This document shows, in pieces, positions 27,463 to 35,953 of a stretch of DNA of 64,000 nt (its first letter is position 1; the number at the start of each line of letters is the position of its first letter). The DNA is taken from contig JANLFP010000013.1 of the NCBI GenBank assembly GCA_024655905.1, forward strand, positions 1 to 64,000, read 5' to 3'. This DNA comes from Tepidanaerobacteraceae bacterium. GTDB taxonomy: Bacteria > Bacillota > Thermosediminibacteria > Thermosediminibacterales > Tepidanaerobacteraceae. The notes under the pieces are model-generated. The model ran no database searches. It saw only the letters and a program-made list of their open reading frames with translations, and had not been told where the DNA came from. A program made the position numbers and the translations under genes.

Positions 27463-28211
27463 GCGAAACTAGCCTCAATAAGGAAATATCTGTTGGCAGA
27501 AAAGGAGATAATCTTGAAATACATTTTGATGAAAAAGGACTCATACCCGCAGTGGTTCAAGATAAAAACACCGGGGAAGTTTTGATGGTGGCATATATGA
27601 ATAAAGAAGCTCTGCAAAAAACTCTTGAGACGAAAAATGCATGGTTTTACAGCAGGAAGCGCAGAACCCTATGGCAAAAGGGTGAAACTAGCGGGAATTT
27701 CCAGAAAGTGAAAGAAATCCTTTACGATTGCGATGGTGATACATTGCTTTTAAAAGTAGATCCAAAAGGCCCGGCATGCCATACCGGAAATAAATCATGC
27801 TTTTACAGGAGTTTGATGGCCGTAGCAGAGGATAAGAGTACTCAAAAGCTTGAAGATTTTGGAGATAAGAAAAATAGAGAAGAAAACAATCCGGAAAATG
27901 ACTCGGTCCGGAAAAAAGGCCACAATAGTGAATTGGAAATGCTTGAAGATTTAATAGATATAATAGATTCCAGATTCAATGAACTTCCAGAAGAATCCTA
28001 TGTGGCAAAGCTCTATAAAGGTGGCAGAGAAAGGATATTAAAAAAAGTGGGTGAGGAAGCCTCCGAAGTCATCATAGCATCCATGAGCGGTAAAAAAAGC
28101 GATACCATTTATGAGGCCGCTGACTTGATTTTCCACTTGCTCATAGCTCTACGCTATGACGGCATATCCATTCAGGAAATCATGGAAGAATTGAAAAGGC
28201 GGAGAAAATGA
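27459..28211 (+). CDS. hisI: Bifunctional phosphoribosyl-AMP cyclohydrolase/phosphoribosyl-ATP pyrophosphatase
   Basis: 250 aa, steps 2 and 3 of histidine synthesis. HisI domain at about 20-125: [38 protein letters not shown], and the zinc/magnesium region [20 protein letters not shown]. HisE domain at about 160-250: [28 protein letters not shown] and [14 protein letters not shown]. The linker of about 35 residues is very charged and Asn-rich ([18 protein letters not shown]), which makes the protein longer than the usual 200-220. It is the last gene of the his operon, before a strong terminator. Confidence 0.95.
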   Translation: MSETSLNKEISVGRKGDNLEIHFDEKGLIPAVVQDKNTGEVLMVAYMNKEALQKTLETKNAWFYSRKRRTLWQKGETSGNFQKVKEILYDCDGDTLLLKVDPKGPACHTGNKSCFYRSLMAVAEDKSTQKLEDFGDKKNREENNPENDSVRKKGHNSELEMLEDLIDIIDSRFNELPEESYVAKLYKGGRERILKKVGEEASEVIIASMSGKKSDTIYEAADLIFHLLIALRYDGISIQEIMEELKRRRK

Positions 28212-28275
28212 AAATCGGTTGTTTGTTACTGCGGTAAATTATTGAATACAGTTATACTTTATATTAATTCCAAAT

Positions 28276-28305
28276 AAAAGAGGCCTTTGAGCCTCTTTTA
28301 TTTTT
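28276..28305 (+). terminator. his operon terminator
   Basis: AAAAGAGGC-CTTTGA-GCCTCTTTTATTTTT: a 9-bp stem and T-run, 65 bases after hisIE. Confidence 0.9.
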
Positions 28306-28451
28306 AAATAATAAACAATTTCCGCATGTCCCAACAAGAAGTAATGAGGCCGGGCAGTAATGATATGGGATAAAATGAATGGAGATTATTTAACCTGGGA
28401 TTTTTTATCAAAAAAGAAGGAAAATTAGTTTTTATGTAGAATATAATATAC

Positions 28452-28485
28452 TGAACAAAATATTATATATGAACAAAATTTCATT
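28452..28485 (+). promoter_or_regulatory. Possible operator of the second dehydrogenase operon
   Basis: TGAACAAAAT occurs at 28452-28461 and 28470-28479. The second copy is the left part of a palindrome, ATGAA-CAAAAT-TTCAT (28469-28484). From memory this resembles the B. subtilis DeoR operator (ATTGAA...TTCAAT type), and a SorC/DeoR-family regulator is encoded just after this operon. Role inferred from sequence only. The rest of the 28212-28515 gap holds the his terminator and AT-rich sequence. Confidence 0.45.
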
Positions 28486-28515
28486 TGTATTGATTTTTAA
28501 TGGAGGAAGGTAAAT

Positions 28516-29955
28516 ATGGCTACACTTGTTAAAATGCCAAAAATAGGGTTATCGGACGAGAGTGCCATTATTGCCAAGTGGCACAAGAAAAAAGGGGAAC
28601 AGGTAAAGGCAGGAGAAGTGTTATTTACCATCGAAACTGACAAATCCACCTTTGATGTGGAAGCTGAGGTAGATGGAACATTGCTGGATGTATTTTTTAA
28701 TGAGGGAGATGAAGTCCCGGTACTAACGGATGTCGGTGTAATTGGTAGTGAAGGAGAGGACATCAGCAGTATTACTATCGCCCGGGGAAAACCGGAAAGT
28801 CAGGCGGCAACTCAAAGGCTGCAAATTCCGGAAGATAGTATTGAACTAGAAGTACCGTCGAAAGAGAAAATTGAAAAGGCCTATCCTGATTTGGCCGAAG
28901 CGGAGGAAAGTGGCATCATAAAAATTTCCCCCCGGGCCAGGAATCTAGCCGAAAGAGCGGGAGTGGACTTTAGGTTCACAAGCCCTACGGGTCCGGAGGG
29001 CAGGATCATAGAAAGGGACATACTTGCACTAATAGAAAAAGGCCCGGTATTTACCCCGGCTGCAAAAGAAGAGTATCAAAAATCGGACATGGACCTGCAG
29101 GTGTCAGAAGGCACGGGCCTTGGGGGCAGGATCACCACCGGAGATCTTCAGAAGAATTCCGAAGAACAGAAGGTGGAGAAGGAAGCTTCAATGGCAGCCA
29201 AAGGATTGGAGAAGCAGGAAACCGCACAAAAATCGGTTATTGAAGCGCCTCAACAGGCGTTGCAATATAAAGAAGTGAAATTTACGAATATAAGAAAAGT
29301 CATCGCCAGAAATATGATGAATTCCCTTTCCACTACGGCACAACTGACCCATCATGCCACCTTTGACGCCACCGAGATACTGGCTTACAGGGAAAAAATC
29401 AAGGCAACCGGGAAGAAGTACGGGCTGGAAAATATAACCTTAAATGATATGGTGCTCTATGCCGTATCCAAGACCCTTTTAAACCACCCGGACCTGAATG
29501 CACACCTAGTAGGTGAAACCATGATGGTATTTGAAAATGTGCATCTTGGCGTGGCTATTGACACTGAAAGGGGCTTGATGGTACCCACCATATTCAATGC
29601 AAACCTGAAATCCCTGAATGAAATTTCCAGAGAGGTGAAAGAACTAGCCGAACAGTGCAGAAAAGGCTCCATTAATCCTGATTACCTGAAGGGAGGCACC
29701 TTTACGGTGACAAACCTAGGGCCGCTTGATGTGGAACATTTCACACCTATTCTGAATCCGCCTCAAACCGGCATTCTTGGAATCTGCTCTATAACTTACA
29801 AGCCAAGGCGGGTTAACGGCCAGTATGAGTATTACCCGGCCATGGGCCTTTCCCTCACCTTTGACCACAGGGCAGTAGACGGAGCTCCAGCAGCGAGGTT
29901 CTTAAAAGACCTCAAGACAAACCTGGAAAACTTCAGCCTTCTGCTGGCTAGATAA
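28516..29955 (+). CDS. Dihydrolipoamide acyltransferase (E2), copy 2
   Basis: 479 aa. Seen: a lipoyl domain with the lipoyl lysine at about K43 (TIETDKSTFDVEAE); two peripheral-subunit-binding domains (about 137-172, ISPRARNLAERAGVD; and a diverged one at about 180-215, FTPAAKEEYQKSDMD); a linker of about 40 residues rich in Glu/Lys/Gln; and a catalytic domain with the FDHRAVDG active site near 450. It has the same architecture as the E2 at 99-1415 but is a diverged protein, so not a recent duplicate. ATG after GGAGGAAGG. First gene of an E2-E3-E1 operon. Confidence 0.93.
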   Translation: MATLVKMPKIGLSDESAIIAKWHKKKGEQVKAGEVLFTIETDKSTFDVEAEVDGTLLDVFFNEGDEVPVLTDVGVIGSEGEDISSITIARGKPESQAATQRLQIPEDSIELEVPSKEKIEKAYPDLAEAEESGIIKISPRARNLAERAGVDFRFTSPTGPEGRIIERDILALIEKGPVFTPAAKEEYQKSDMDLQVSEGTGLGGRITTGDLQKNSEEQKVEKEASMAAKGLEKQETAQKSVIEAPQQALQYKEVKFTNIRKVIARNMMNSLSTTAQLTHHATFDATEILAYREKIKATGKKYGLENITLNDMVLYAVSKTLLNHPDLNAHLVGETMMVFENVHLGVAIDTERGLMVPTIFNANLKSLNEISREVKELAEQCRKGSINPDYLKGGTFTVTNLGPLDVEHFTPILNPPQTGILGICSITYKPRRVNGQYEYYPAMGLSLTFDHRAVDGAPAARFLKDLKTNLENFSLLLAR

Positions 29956-30080
29956 GTTTTTATACAAATAGAAAAGTTTTACCATATATATAGAAAGGAA
30001 CAAGGTTTTTCTAGTGATTCATGCGTCAACAGAAGATGTTATGCAGACTTAAAATATTAATTGATAGCAGGTGATAAAAC

Positions 30081-31445
30081 ATGGTTTATGATTTGATTGT
30101 CATCGGCGGCGGGCCTGCTGGTTATCTTGGTGCGGAAAGGGCCGCCCGGGCAGGCTTGAAGACGCTCCTCGTTGAGAAGAGGTTTCTCGGCGGAGTATGT
30201 TTGAATGAAGGCTGCATTCCCACAAAAACCATGCTCTATTCCGCTAAGATATATGATGGAGCAAAGCATGGCGAAAAGTATGGAGTTACAGCCGAAAATC
30301 TTAATTTAAACCATGGAATGGTGATTGCCAGGAAAAACAAGGTAGTAAAAATGCTGGTTTCCGGCGTAAGGTCCCAGCTTAAAAGCTGCAATGTCACTGT
30401 CATTGAGAGTGCCGGCGAAATAAAAGGCAAAGCCGTAGAGGGATATGAAGTGAGCGCCAGTGGAGAAACCTTTGTAGGTAAAAGGCTTTTGATTGCTACC
30501 GGTTCTGAACCACTGATACCGCCCATTCCTGGGACAAAGGAAGGCCTGGAGAAGGGCATTGTCCTGACCAACAGGGAAATCCTGGGCATACAAAAGGTAC
30601 CGGAATCCCTTGTCATCATAGGCGGTGGGGTCATAGGCCTTGAGATGGCTTCTTATTTTAATTCTGCAGGTTGTAAGGTGACGGTTATAGAAATGCTGGA
30701 CCACATTGCCGGAAACACCGACAAGGAGCTCTCGCAAATTCTTATGAAAAACTATGAGAAAAAAGGTATTGTCTTTAACCTTAACTCAAAGGTTGTGGAA
30801 ATAAAAGATAATACAGTTTTCTACGAAGCAAATGGCCGGAAGAATTCCATAGAAGCTGAAAAGATTTTGATGAGCATAGGGAGAAAACCCGTAATTCAGG
30901 GATTGGGCCTTGAAAACATAGGCGTTGAGATCGAAAGAGGCTGCGTAAAAACCGATGAAACCGGCAAGACCAACATTCCTGAAGTTTACGCCGCAGGTGA
31001 TGTAAATGGCTTTTCCATGCTGGCCCACACGGCTTATCGGGAGGCTGAAGTTTGCGTCAACAACATGCTGTGTCAAAAGGATATGGTTAGGTATGACAGT
31101 ATCCCTTCGGTTATATATACCAATCCCGAAGTGGCTTCGGTGGGTGAAACAGAAGAATCAGCCCGGCAGAAGGGAATAGATTTTGAAAAATCCACCGTAT
31201 CGATGCGGTTCAGTGGCAGGTATGTGGCGGAAAATGAACAGGGCGACGGCATATGCAAAGTCCTGGTGGATAAAAAGTATGGTAGAATCATCGGCGTCCA
31301 TATGATTGGAAGTTACTCATCAGAGATCATTTACGGAGCTGCACTGATGGTAGAAGCAGAGATGCGGGTGAAAGATGTCAAACAACTTGTTTTCCCGCAT
31401 CCGACGGTTTCGGAAATTATCAGGGAAGCTATATTCAAATTTTAA
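30081..31445 (+). CDS. lpdA: Dihydrolipoyl dehydrogenase (E3), copy 2
   Basis: 454 aa. Seen: FAD motif GGGPAGYLGAERAARAG, redox disulfide GGVCLNEGCIPTK, NAD motif IIGGGVIGLEMASYF at about 180, YAAGDVNG at about 310, and the C-terminal FPHPTVSE His-Glu pair. It reoxidises the lipoyl group of the neighbouring E2. It starts at ATG after GCAGGTGA; the E1 gene starts 22 bases after its stop. It is clearly different in sequence from the E3 at 1430-2815. Confidence 0.95.
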   Translation: MVYDLIVIGGGPAGYLGAERAARAGLKTLLVEKRFLGGVCLNEGCIPTKTMLYSAKIYDGAKHGEKYGVTAENLNLNHGMVIARKNKVVKMLVSGVRSQLKSCNVTVIESAGEIKGKAVEGYEVSASGETFVGKRLLIATGSEPLIPPIPGTKEGLEKGIVLTNREILGIQKVPESLVIIGGGVIGLEMASYFNSAGCKVTVIEMLDHIAGNTDKELSQILMKNYEKKGIVFNLNSKVVEIKDNTVFYEANGRKNSIEAEKILMSIGRKPVIQGLGLENIGVEIERGCVKTDETGKTNIPEVYAAGDVNGFSMLAHTAYREAEVCVNNMLCQKDMVRYDSIPSVIYTNPEVASVGETEESARQKGIDFEKSTVSMRFSGRYVAENEQGDGICKVLVDKKYGRIIGVHMIGSYSSEIIYGAALMVEAEMRVKDVKQLVFPHPTVSEIIREAIFKF

Positions 31446-31467
31446 CTTTACGGGAGGAAAAAATAGA

Positions 31468-33939
31468 ATGTCCAAGACTCTTTTCATCGATCCAAAGCAA
31501 ATGAGAAAAAGCGGATGGATTACATTCAAAGACATTCCGGTAAATCAGTATAACAGAAGTATAGATGATGAAAAAGCTAATTTTTCAAAAGAGGATTTTT
31601 TAAGGATTTACCGGGATATGGCCATCATAAGGGAATTCGAAATGATGCTTCATACGGTCAGGACCACCAATGAATATGAAGGCATACCCTATAAATACAC
31701 CGGTCCCGCTCATCTTTCCATTGGGCAGGAGGCATCGGCGGTAGGCCAGGCATATCTTTTGGATAAAGATGACTATATTTTCGGTTCCCACAGAAGCCAC
31801 GGGGAAATCATAGCCAAGGCCATGTCCTGTATCCAAAAAATGAGTGATGAAGAATTGCTTGAAATCATGAAGAACACCTTTGAAGGGGCTATACTCAAGG
31901 TCGTCGAGGGGAAACAGAAAAATACAAACAGCATAAAAGAACTGGCCATTGACTTTTTCATATATGGTGCCATGGCAGAGATATTCGGCCGGGAAAACGG
32001 ATTTGCCAGGGGTTTGGGCAATTCCATGCACGCCTTTTTTACTCCGTTTGGAATCTATCCAAACAATGCCATCGTGGGAGGTTCGGCTCCGATAGCTATG
32101 GGAGCGGCTCTATACAAGAAAGTAAATAGAAAGAAAGGTATAGTCATCTCCAATGTGGGCGACGGCGCCCTTGGCTGCGGCCCTGTATGGGAAGCTATGA
32201 ACATGGCGGCTATGGATCAGTTTAAGACACTGTGGGAGGAAGGATACAAGGGCGGCCTTCCCATCATATTCAACTTCTTTAACAATCAGTACGGAATGGG
32301 CGGCCAGACCAACGGAGAAACCATGGGGTATCAGATGCTGGCAAGACTTGGAGCCGGCATCAACCCCGAGCAGATGCACGCCGAGAGAATTGATGGATAT
32401 AATCCCCTGGCAGTGATAGATGCTATAAAGAGAAAGAAAAAGATAATAGAAGAAAATCAAGGGCCCGTTTTGTTGGATACGGTGACATACAGGTTGACGG
32501 GACACTCTCCTTCAGATGCCGAGACATATAGGACCAAAGAAGAGCTTGATGCGTGGAAGGCAGTAGACCCCATGGAAACTTTTAAAGATGAGTTGGTGAA
32601 TGCCGGTATTGCCTCACAGGATGAGATCAGCGAGATACGTCAAAACAGCAAGGAATTAATTTTGAAGATATTCAAGCTAGCCATTGATGATAGTATATCC
32701 CCCAGAATAGACCTTGTAAAAATTCCAAATTTCATAGGCAATGTAATGTTCTCAAATCAAAGAATCGAAAAAATGGATGACAGGGAATGTGATGTCCTGA
32801 TTCCGAAACAAGAAAATCCAAGAGTAAAGCAGATTAAAAATAAAATCAGGGTTGGAGTCCAGGATGGCAAACCCGTTTCAAAGATAAAGACTTACCAGCT
32901 TAGGGACGCAATTTTTGAGTCTATAATTGATAAATTTTATACGGATCCTACTTTGATAGCCTATGGTGAGGATAATAGGGATTGGGGCGGTGCCTTCGGC
33001 GTTTACAAAGGACTTACGGAATCGCTTCCTTATCACAGATTTTTCAACTCCCCGATTTCCGAAGCTGCCATAGTGGGTTCGGCTGTAGGCTATGCCCTTT
33101 GTGGCGGTAGGGTGGTTGTAGAACTAATGTATGCAGACTTCATGGGAAGGGCCGGAGATGAAATTTTCAACCAGTTGTCCAAGTGGCAGTCCATGAGCGC
33201 AGGTGTTTTGAAAATGCCAGTGGTTCTGCGCATGTCGGTAGGCGCCAAGTATGGTGCACAGCATTCCCAGGACTGGACATCCATCTGTGCCCATATTCCG
33301 GGCCTGAAAGTGGTTTATCCCGCAACACCGTATGATGCAAAGGGCATCATGAACACCGCACTGATGGGAACAGACCCGGTGGTGTTCATGGAGAGCCAGA
33401 AGATTTACGACATAGGAGAATTGTTCCACATGGAAGGCGTGCCCGAGGGATATTATGAAATTCCCATCGGCGAACCGGATATTAAGAAAGAAGGTAAAGA
33501 TGTAACCATTTTGACCATAGGGCCTACTCTTTACCAGGCAGTAGAAGCGGCAAAGATACTGGAACAAAAATACGGCATCTCCGCAGAAATAATCGATGCG
33601 AGGTCGGTGGTGCCCTTTAACTACGAAAAGGTCATAGAATCCGTGAAAAAGACGGGCAAGATCGTACTTGCTAGTGATGAATGCGAGCGTGGCTCAATTC
33701 TGAACGACTTTGCACGCAATATCACCGAACTTTCTTTTGATTATCTGGATGCTCCACCTGTTGTGGTTGGTGCCAAAAACTGGATAACCCCGGCTTTTGA
33801 ACTGGAAAAATTCTTCTATCCGCAGGCAGACTGGATCATAGATGCCATCCATGAAAAAATAATGCCCATAAAAGGTCATATACCTGTAAATAATTTCACC
33901 AGAAATGAGCAAATAAGGTTGAGCAAACTCGGTGTTTGA
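31468..33939 (+). CDS. Thiamine-dependent dehydrogenase E1, alpha and beta subunits fused
   Basis: 823 aa. The N-terminal half (to about 430) is an E1-alpha: REFEMMLH, GPAHLSIGQEASAVGQAY, and the ThDP motif VGDGALGCGPVWEAMNM ending at NNQYGMGG. The C-terminal half (about 485-823) is an E1-beta: YGEDNRDWGGAFGVYKGL, FNSPISEAAIVGSAVGYAL, ARSVVPFNYE. Alpha and beta are usually separate proteins; here one frame runs through with a linker of about 50 residues. ATG 31468 is chosen after GGGAGGAAAA. The substrate may be acetoin, pyruvate or a related oxoacid; an unusual inserted segment at about 130-170 (VVEGKQKNTNSIKELAIDF) does not help decide. Confidence 0.9.
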   Translation: MSKTLFIDPKQMRKSGWITFKDIPVNQYNRSIDDEKANFSKEDFLRIYRDMAIIREFEMMLHTVRTTNEYEGIPYKYTGPAHLSIGQEASAVGQAYLLDKDDYIFGSHRSHGEIIAKAMSCIQKMSDEELLEIMKNTFEGAILKVVEGKQKNTNSIKELAIDFFIYGAMAEIFGRENGFARGLGNSMHAFFTPFGIYPNNAIVGGSAPIAMGAALYKKVNRKKGIVISNVGDGALGCGPVWEAMNMAAMDQFKTLWEEGYKGGLPIIFNFFNNQYGMGGQTNGETMGYQMLARLGAGINPEQMHAERIDGYNPLAVIDAIKRKKKIIEENQGPVLLDTVTYRLTGHSPSDAETYRTKEELDAWKAVDPMETFKDELVNAGIASQDEISEIRQNSKELILKIFKLAIDDSISPRIDLVKIPNFIGNVMFSNQRIEKMDDRECDVLIPKQENPRVKQIKNKIRVGVQDGKPVSKIKTYQLRDAIFESIIDKFYTDPTLIAYGEDNRDWGGAFGVYKGLTESLPYHRFFNSPISEAAIVGSAVGYALCGGRVVVELMYADFMGRAGDEIFNQLSKWQSMSAGVLKMPVVLRMSVGAKYGAQHSQDWTSICAHIPGLKVVYPATPYDAKGIMNTALMGTDPVVFMESQKIYDIGELFHMEGVPEGYYEIPIGEPDIKKEGKDVTILTIGPTLYQAVEAAKILEQKYGISAEIIDARSVVPFNYEKVIESVKKTGKIVLASDECERGSILNDFARNITELSFDYLDAPPVVVGAKNWITPAFELEKFFYPQADWIIDAIHEKIMPIKGHIPVNNFTRNEQIRLSKLGV

Positions 33940-33957
33940 TCTTTTTATACAATATAG

Positions 33958-33986
33958 TTGACATTTTTGCTTAAAATAAGTAGCAT
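33958..33986 (+). promoter_or_regulatory. Probable promoter of the SorC/DeoR-family regulator gene
   Basis: TTGACA (33958-33963), 17 bases, TAGCAT (33981-33986; 4 of 6 matches). It starts 19 bases after the E1 stop. Confidence 0.5.
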
Positions 33987-33999
33987 AGTATTTGGATTT

Positions 34000-34024
34000 A
34001 GCCCGCAGATAATCTCTGCGGGCT
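34000..34024. promoter_or_regulatory. Perfect inverted repeat before the regulator gene; operator or hairpin
   Basis: AGCCCGCAGA-TAATC-TCTGCGGGCT: a 10-bp perfect stem with a 5-base loop, 17 bases before the GTG start and just downstream of the promoter. There is no T-run, so an operator for autoregulation, or the stem of the E1 transcript's 3' end, fits better than a simple terminator. Confidence 0.55.
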
Positions 34025-34040
34025 AATTAGGAGGATTGAC

Positions 34041-34976
34041 GTGGCGGACTACGATATTGAACTGATGATTAAAGTGGCTGAACTTTATTATCTGGATGAT
34101 GTCCCGCAGAGGGAAATTGCCCAGAAGCTTAACCTTTCCAGACCCAAGGTTTCCAGATTGCTTAAAGCAGCCAAGGAACACAATTTAATTGACATTAAAA
34201 TAAATTACCCCGAACCCGCGAGGTCAGAGCTTGAAAAAATATTTGAAAACAAATTTGGTTTAAAAGAGGCCATTATAATTGGCAACATGAATGGGAATTC
34301 CTCAAGGATTTTTGCACAAGTAACTTCTGCCGCTGCGAAGTATTTAAGAAGGATTGTAAAAGACGGGGATTCCATCGGAGTTGCCTGGGGAAGGACATTG
34401 AAATCTGTAGTTGATTCCATAGGCATAAGCGAAAGAAAAAATATAAAGGTAGTACAGATTATTGGAAGCTTGGGGCAAAGTTCGGAAAGCGCCAATGAAA
34501 TAGTGCGGAAAATGGCTGAAAGTTTTGGCGGCCGATCTTTTATTCTTCCGGCACCAGCCATTGTGGACAGTCAGGAAATAAAGGATGCCATTATAAAGGA
34601 TAATAATATACTGGAGATATTGAATATGGCCAAGACTGTAAATATTGCCGTGGTTGGAATAGGTAACATTGATGAAACCTCAAGCTTTTTCAAAACCGGT
34701 TATCTAAAAGATAAAGACCTGGAATCCTTAAAAAAAGAAAATGCAGTTGGGGACATATGTGCTCACTTTTTTGATATAGACGGAAAATTATGCACACAAC
34801 TCGACAGAAGGGTCATATCCATCAGCACGGAAGATATAAAGAAAATCCCAAGAGTAATAGGAGTGGCGACGGGCGAAGAAAAAGCCAAGTCTATTCTGGG
34901 AGCGCTCAGGAGCAATATGTTGGATGTACTTATAACAGATGAAATAACTGCAAAACATATTATGGAAGGAAGATAA
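34041..34976 (+). CDS. SorC/DeoR-type sugar-binding-domain transcriptional regulator
   Basis: 311 aa. Seen: an N-terminal helix-turn-helix (VPQREIAQKLNLSRPKVSRLLKAAKEHNLIDIKI, about 22-56) and then the SorC-type effector domain (KDGDSIGVAWGRTLKSVVDSI, VQIIGSLGQ, AVVGIGNID, AVGDICAHFFDIDG, VIGVATGEEKAKSILGALRSNMLDVLITDE). Members bind phosphorylated sugars or related small effectors. It starts at GTG after TAGGAGG. Placed directly after the E2-E3-E1 operon, it is the best candidate for its regulator; a DeoR-like operator lies at 28452-28485. Confidence 0.9.
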   Translation: MADYDIELMIKVAELYYLDDVPQREIAQKLNLSRPKVSRLLKAAKEHNLIDIKINYPEPARSELEKIFENKFGLKEAIIIGNMNGNSSRIFAQVTSAAAKYLRRIVKDGDSIGVAWGRTLKSVVDSIGISERKNIKVVQIIGSLGQSSESANEIVRKMAESFGGRSFILPAPAIVDSQEIKDAIIKDNNILEILNMAKTVNIAVVGIGNIDETSSFFKTGYLKDKDLESLKKENAVGDICAHFFDIDGKLCTQLDRRVISISTEDIKKIPRVIGVATGEEKAKSILGALRSNMLDVLITDEITAKHIMEGR

Positions 34977-34980
34977 AAAC

Positions 34981-35009
34981 TTGACAAATCGTTGGGATAT
35001 TAATATAAT
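34981..35009 (+). promoter_or_regulatory. Perfect consensus sigma-A promoter upstream of the tRNA array
   Basis: TTGACA (34981-34986), exactly 17 bases, TATAAT (35004-35009). About 165 bases separate it from the first tRNA, and a second promoter lies between. Confidence 0.8.
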
Positions 35010-35140
35010 TTAGACAATAATAATTATATTGCATGATGGTTTAAAGGCAACCTTCAAACATTGAGGCTAGATATCCGGAGTAATTGAGAGCTATCAAGCG
35101 TATAATAAAAATAAATATGTATAATAATAATTAATGATTT

Positions 35141-35169
35141 TTGACACCCGCTAGATTCTAAGGTATACT
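35141..35169 (+). promoter_or_regulatory. Sigma-A promoter of the tRNA array
   Basis: TTGACA (35141-35146), 17 bases, TATACT (35164-35169), 14 bases before tRNA-Val. Confidence 0.85.
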
Positions 35170-35183
35170 TATTATTGTCTTCA

Positions 35184-35259
35184 GGGCGGATAGCTCAGTC
35201 GGGAGAGCACGTGCCTTACAAGCACGGGGTCACAGGTTCGATCCCTGTTTCGCCCACCA
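35184..35259 (+). tRNA. tRNA-Val (anticodon TAC)
   Basis: Cloverleaf with acceptor GGGCGGA, anticodon loop CTTACAA on a CGTGC/GCACG stem, T-loop GGTTCGATCC and encoded CCA. First gene of the array. Confidence 0.97.
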
Positions 35260-35271
35260 AGAAAAATTTGC

Positions 35272-35349
35272 GGCCCAGTAGTTCAGTTGGTTTAGAACGC
35301 CAGCCTGTCACGTTGGAGGTCGAGGGTTCGAATCCCTTCTGGGTCGCCA
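35272..35349 (+). tRNA. tRNA-Asp (anticodon GTC)
   Basis: Acceptor GGCCCAG pairs with CTGGGTC; anticodon loop CTGTCAC on CCAGC/GTTGG; T-loop GGTTCGAATCC; encoded CCA. Confidence 0.97.
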
Positions 35350-35356
35350 TATTTGA

Positions 35357-35432
<76 letters not shown>

Positions 35433-35440
35433 TAGGTTAT

Positions 35441-35515
35441 GCGGAAGTGGCTCAGTGGTAGAGCATCGCCTTGCCAAGGCGAGGGTCGCGGGTTCAAATC
35501 CCGTCTTCCGCTCCA
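35441..35515 (+). tRNA. tRNA-Gly (anticodon GCC)
   Basis: Acceptor GCGGAAG pairs with CTTCCGC; anticodon loop TTGCCAA on TCGCC/GGCGA; encoded CCA. Confidence 0.97.
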
Positions 35516-35528
35516 TTTTGTATATTGC

Positions 35529-35602
<74 letters not shown>

Positions 35603-35614
35603 TAATAAATAAAG

Positions 35615-35703
35615 GCCGGGGTGGCGGAACAGGCAGACGCACAGGACTTAAAATCCTGCGGGTAGAAATACCCATACCGGTTCGATTCCGGTTCCCGGCA
35701 CCA
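35615..35703 (+). tRNA. tRNA-Leu (anticodon TAA), integration site
   Basis: Acceptor GCCGGGG pairs with TCCCGGC; anticodon loop CTTAAAA on CAGGA/TCCTG; a long variable arm (CGGGTAGAAATACCC); encoded CCA. Its last 59 bases, from the anticodon loop to CCA, are repeated exactly at 42082-42140, so the gene stays complete after integration of the element to its right. Confidence 0.97.
35645..35703 (+). repeat. Left attachment site (attL), 59-bp direct repeat
   Basis: Identical over all 59 bases to 42082-42140; the match ends exactly at the CCA on the right and one base before the anticodon-loop region on the left (G versus A). This is the classic tRNA 3'-end attachment site of tyrosine-recombinase elements. 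Confidence 0.95.
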
Positions 35704-35765
35704 TCGAAAATCAAGGGTTTCAGGGTTTTGGAAAATATTTACAACGAGGGATAAAATTGATTTAA

Positions 35766-35813
35766 TCCAGCGAAGCTGAAAATACCGCACAGGGGTATAT
35801 TTTATGCGCTGGA
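35766..35813. repeat. Nested inverted repeat around a CGCACAGG site
   Basis: Outer arms TCCAGCG (35766-35772) and CGCTGGA (35807-35813); inner arms ATACC (35782-35786) and GGTAT (35794-35798); the centre carries the 14-mer ACCGCACAGGGGTA. It lies between attL and the integrase start, where Int/Xis arm sites or an integrase operator would be expected. Confidence 0.6.
35784..35797 (+). repeat. CGCACAGG-family site 1 (14-mer)
   Basis: ACCGCACAGGGGTA, identical to site 4 at 40428-40441. It is at the centre of the nested inverted repeat. Confidence 0.7.
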
Positions 35814-35953
35814 CTTTACACACAGGACCAGGCATATTGGCTGAATTGAAATTACATAACCCTTGTAACCCTTACAAAATAAATCCGGATTGAAAGGTTT
35901 AAGCCCTTCTTTCATATTACCAGCTAACCGGTAAATGCAAAGGAGGGTTTATT

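Noticed and set aside
35638-35645. CGCACAGG inside tRNA-Leu
   Set aside because: It belongs to the D-arm/anticodon-stem region of the tRNA on the chromosomal side of the att core, so it is not counted as an element site, though it may have some meaning for the integrase.
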